Of a stretch of 9,131 bases of DNA, positions 6,787-9,131 are shown in pieces (positions within the stretch are counted from its first letter, which is position 1; each line of letters begins with the position of its first letter). The stretch is taken from the NCBI GenBank assembly GCA_012521855.1, contig JAAYLO010000036.1:1-9131 (forward strand), given 5' to 3'. Made by a program: the position numbers and the translations under genes. Under the pieces are notes generated by a model. It was not told where the DNA came from and ran no database searches. It saw nothing but the letters and a program-made list of their open reading frames with translations. The stretch comes from Halanaerobiaceae bacterium (GTDB lineage Bacteria; Bacillota; Halanaerobiia; Halanaerobiales; DTU029).

Positions 6787-8426
6787 TGTCCTGCCTCCCT
6801 GATAATCTCCGCAATCCTTTCCTCTTCATGGATAATCCTCTCATTTTTAAAATCATAGGCATAACAGGCACCATCTATCATTTTTGTTGTCAATCTGCCT
6901 GCTGCCTCTTTGTTTCCCTTAAGATGAGGGGCATCGAGCAGGCCTGTCTTTATAGCTGCTGCAAGTATATGGGGATCTGTCAGCGGATCATCAGAAGCCT
7001 TTGAGCCCATATTTTTAATGGCTTCTATCAGGATAGCTGCTTCTGCAAGCAATTCCTCTTTCCGCTCTCTAATCCTGTTATCAGCACGAAAATCAGTCCT
7101 CCCATAGGTCAGATTGGTGATTACCTGTCTGGCGATCTGGCAGCTTTCAATGACATCCCTGCTTTCCGCAGCATGGTCAGCTTCAGAGAAAGAAACAACA
7201 TGTACAATATCAGGCTCAAGAGCCATCCCCAGAAAGGTAGTATAGGCCAGCTGGCCTTTAGCTCTATTCAGGTCTACCGGGAAACTGCTTAAACCGGCCC
7301 TGACCTGTGTTAAAACACGGAAATCTTTATTTTCCAGACCACTGATGAGTTCCTTTTTGGCCAGCATCTTGGCTATATCCATCTGTGCAGATGTCCCGTT
7401 GGGGGTATTAAACATATATTGGGCAATATAGGTTTTTACCCACATCTTTTTTGCATTAAGGGCTGCCAGATAAGCCATGACTACTGCTATTGTATCATGA
7501 GCATCCCGTAAACTCCAGTGGTGTGATTCATTTACCTCCACAGGGATATCCCGTTCTCCATGCCATTTCATCAGGAGCTGGTTTTCCCGGATGGATTCCT
7601 CCAATCCCCGGGGGCCTCTCCCATCCAGTATATTATACCATGAAAGGGGTACAGCACACCAGGCATTCCTGATAGTTTTTAGCAGGAGTTCAGCCATTTG
7701 AAAAACATTATTTGTACCGCTATATGACCTCAAAAGGGGGAAATTGCCCCTTTGAGCAGCCTGATACAGGTCCAGGAGATCCTGTTCGGTCCTGATGGGA
7801 ACACCCCCGGCCCCTTTTTCTTTTTCATCCATTTTTTCCGGACAAAAAAAATACTCCTGGGCATTTTGATCAGGACCCAGGGAAATGATATCAAGGACCT
7901 TGCTCTCCGCTATCTCCCTGATCCCTTCTATGGTCCTTTCCATTGATGGTAATCCGAAATGATGCCTGATCAGGGGATAAGGCCTTTTATTCTCCAGCCT
8001 TTCCAGAAGGTTATCCCCTGGTTTAAGCATGTTTTCACTATACTCCCGTCCTTCCAGAAAGGCAATTATTTCATCTATCTCCTCCCTGCCGCTGAAAATC
8101 TTATCAAAAAATCCCAGTTCTGCTACCTTATCAGCAACAGGAGCTGTTCCCCCGAAAACAAATTTTACACCCCTGATTCCCCGCGCTATTACAGCATCCT
8201 TCAGGCTGCTTACTATATTACAGGCTGTTTCAGGGGTTAAACGATAACTGACAGCAGCCATATATGGAGCGGCCTCTTCCACTGCATCAAGGAAATAACT
8301 GATGGAAACTGCCGGCCCCAGAAATCTGGTCCTGTAACCGTGTTCCTCTGCCAGCCGGAGAAAATTGAGCACACCGGCAACATGGACACAGTTGCCTATT
8401 GAGGCAGCCACTATTAATTTCTTCAT
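6783..8426 (-). CDS. B12-binding, glutamate-mutase-like fused protein (substrate unknown)
   Basis: A 547-residue single chain joining two parts that are separate subunits in glutamate mutase. Residues about 1-127 resemble the cobalamin-binding small subunit: SIGNCVHVAG aligns with GlmS SDCHAVG, keeping the cobalt-ligand His (His15) and Gly18 but with Cys13 for the usual Asp, and with GG at 92-93 in the nucleotide-tail region. Residues about 145-525 resemble the TIM-barrel large subunit: PLIR (Arg154), HHW (302-304), VKT (330-332), TGLLDAP near 495-500 and DGACYAYD near 518-525 line up with GlmE by eye. The GlmE residues Arg100, Arg149 and Glu171 appear replaced (Gln190, Tyr235, non-acidic), so the substrate is probably not glutamate. 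No radical-SAM CxxxCxxC motif is present. The ATG at 8426 is preferred over TTG at 8435 because GAGG lies 9 nt upstream; it follows the upstream stop by 1 nt. Likely an adenosylcobalamin-dependent carbon-skeleton or amino mutase. Confidence 0.75.
   Translation of the reverse strand: MKKLIVAASIGNCVHVAGVLNFLRLAEEHGYRTRFLGPAVSISYFLDAVEEAAPYMAAVSYRLTPETACNIVSSLKDAVIARGIRGVKFVFGGTAPVADKVAELGFFDKIFSGREEIDEIIAFLEGREYSENMLKPGDNLLERLENKRPYPLIRHHFGLPSMERTIEGIREIAESKVLDIISLGPDQNAQEYFFCPEKMDEKEKGAGGVPIRTEQDLLDLYQAAQRGNFPLLRSYSGTNNVFQMAELLLKTIRNAWCAVPLSWYNILDGRGPRGLEESIRENQLLMKWHGERDIPVEVNESHHWSLRDAHDTIAVVMAYLAALNAKKMWVKTYIAQYMFNTPNGTSAQMDIAKMLAKKELISGLENKDFRVLTQVRAGLSSFPVDLNRAKGQLAYTTFLGMALEPDIVHVVSFSEADHAAESRDVIESCQIARQVITNLTYGRTDFRADNRIRERKEELLAEAAILIEAIKNMGSKASDDPLTDPHILAAAIKTGLLDAPHLKGNKEAAGRLTTKMIDGACYAYDFKNERIIHEEERIAEIIREAGH
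6794..6800 (-). promoter_or_regulatory. Ribosome binding site deciding the TTG start of the Crp-like gene
   Basis: AGGGAGG lies 7 nt before the TTG at 6786, inside the last codons of the upstream gene. This strong site with ideal spacing supports the TTG over any later ATG. Confidence 0.75.
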
Positions 8427-8427
8427 T

Positions 8428-9131
8428 CTATTCAACCTCTTCCTGATATTTCATGTAATTCTTATAGAACAGGTTTTCAATTCTATTAAAAACCATCTGT
8501 TTCTGCAGCGGATAGGCTCTGACTTTACCTGTATCACCAAAATTGACCAGGTTCAGCAATTCCCTGCGGCTTAAACCTTCTATCCCCAGTGATTCCACGG
8601 TCCTTCCTTCAATCCGGAAATTTCTCCCATAGACAAGATTGGCCAGGTCTATTATCATATCAATGGCAGGTGTTTTAACATTATACATCCTGGCCAGGGA
8701 AGCAATGGGGACAAGGCTCATGGGGATGTCTTCAAGGACATAACGATGGTTGACAGAGGATGGAGCTGATATTCCCTGGTAATGCTCATTATTCTGTAAC
8801 AACTCATACAGATTTTTCCCGCGGACATTATAGGAAAGCCTTAACCAGTCTTCAGCAGATACAGGCTCTAAGCCAATACTGCTGGCCACTTCCATCCTTT
8901 CCTGATCCAGCTTTGCAATAACCTTACAGACTGATGGTGATATTCCATCATGATAATAATAAAAATCACCTGATGTTGACTCTATCCAGGCCATATTGAG
9001 CAGTGAGGGGGCAGGGCGAAAAATGCCCCCGATATTATTAAGGCCTGTTCGCAATATATTCTCTACCGGGAAAAGCTGAGGCAGGATTTTGTTCAGCTGT
9101 CTGATTGTTCCATTAATCGTATAACCGAGGA
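8428..9131 (-). CDS. Opine/octopine dehydrogenase family protein, C-terminal part (5' end outside window)
   Basis: The frame is open from the right window edge to TAG at 8428-8430, giving 234 codons. It matches the C-terminal catalytic domain of the NAD(P)-dependent octopine/nopaline dehydrogenase family (PF02317 type); the N-terminal Rossmann NAD(P) domain would lie beyond 9131. Recognisable stretches are NNIGGIFRPAPSLLN (9039-8995), GDFYYYHDG, LYELLQNN, the conserved NHRYVLEDIP (about 8752-8723) with the Arg and Asp that act in the active site of characterised members, and LVPIASLA. In characterised enzymes a His precedes Pro-Ala in the first stretch; here it is Arg (CGC, 9016-9018). Family members reductively couple an amino acid with a keto acid or catalyse related imine reductions. 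The next gene starts 1 nt after the stop, so the two are almost certainly co-translated. The substrate cannot be told from sequence. Confidence 0.85.
   Translation of the reverse strand, partial: LGYTINGTIRQLNKILPQLFPVENILRTGLNNIGGIFRPAPSLLNMAWIESTSGDFYYYHDGISPSVCKVIAKLDQERMEVASSIGLEPVSAEDWLRLSYNVRGKNLYELLQNNEHYQGISAPSSVNHRYVLEDIPMSLVPIASLARMYNVKTPAIDMIIDLANLVYGRNFRIEGRTVESLGIEGLSRRELLNLVNFGDTGKVRAYPLQKQMVFNRIENLFYKNYMKYQEEVE
8436..8443 (-). promoter_or_regulatory. Ribosome binding site deciding the ATG start of the B12-mutase-like gene
   Basis: GGAAGAGG lies 9 nt before the ATG at 8426, within the final codons of the upstream dehydrogenase-like gene. It abuts the alternative TTG at 8435, which is too close for good initiation, so the ATG is chosen. 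The resulting N-terminus, MKKLIVAASIG, fits the first beta strand of a B12 domain. Confidence 0.7.

Noticed and set aside
6783..8426. Radical SAM B12 enzyme
   Set aside because: No CxxxCxxC iron-sulfur motif is present; the second part resembles the glutamate mutase barrel instead.

Overview
The window reads as a stretch of a low-to-moderate GC bacterial chromosome, probably a diderm Firmicute (Bacillota with an outer membrane, for example a Halanaerobiales-like organism). The grounds are strong AGGAGG-type ribosome sites, a sigma-A-like promoter, an RqcH of the Bacillus type, and an apolipoprotein N-acyltransferase (Lnt) gene, a family usually tied to lipoprotein maturation in diderms. The lineage is an inference from gene content only. 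No RNA gene, mobile element, CRISPR array or long repeat was seen.

Left part (1-2664, minus strand): a SERCA-type calcium P-type ATPase, open to the window edge and probably lacking only a few C-terminal residues. A 154-bp divergent gap (2665-2818) holds a good sigma-A-like promoter for the plus-strand gene rqcH (2819-4561), the NFACT protein that adds alanine tails to stalled nascent chains in ribosome quality control.

Right part (9131 down to 4565, minus strand): four tightly packed genes that look like one operon. In transcription order they are an opine/octopine-dehydrogenase-family protein (N-terminal part outside the window), a fused B12-binding/glutamate-mutase-like protein, a Crp/Fnr-family regulator starting at TTG, and lnt. 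The junctions are a 1-nt gap, a TTGA overlap and an ATGA overlap, so translation is probably coupled. The lnt frame is full length (516 codons plus stop) but is broken by an in-frame TAA at 4829-4831, exactly where the family has Glu in its FRAVENRR motif.

The most interesting element is the first gene pair. A dehydrogenase-family protein with Arg at the expected catalytic His is coupled to a B12-mutase-like protein that keeps the cobalt-ligand His but lacks several glutamate-mutase substrate residues. This suggests an uncharacterised amino-acid pathway, with a Crp-like regulator in the same transcript. Function is not proven by the sequence. The single-base departures from consensus (lnt stop, dehydrogenase His to Arg) could also reflect gene decay or sequence error.
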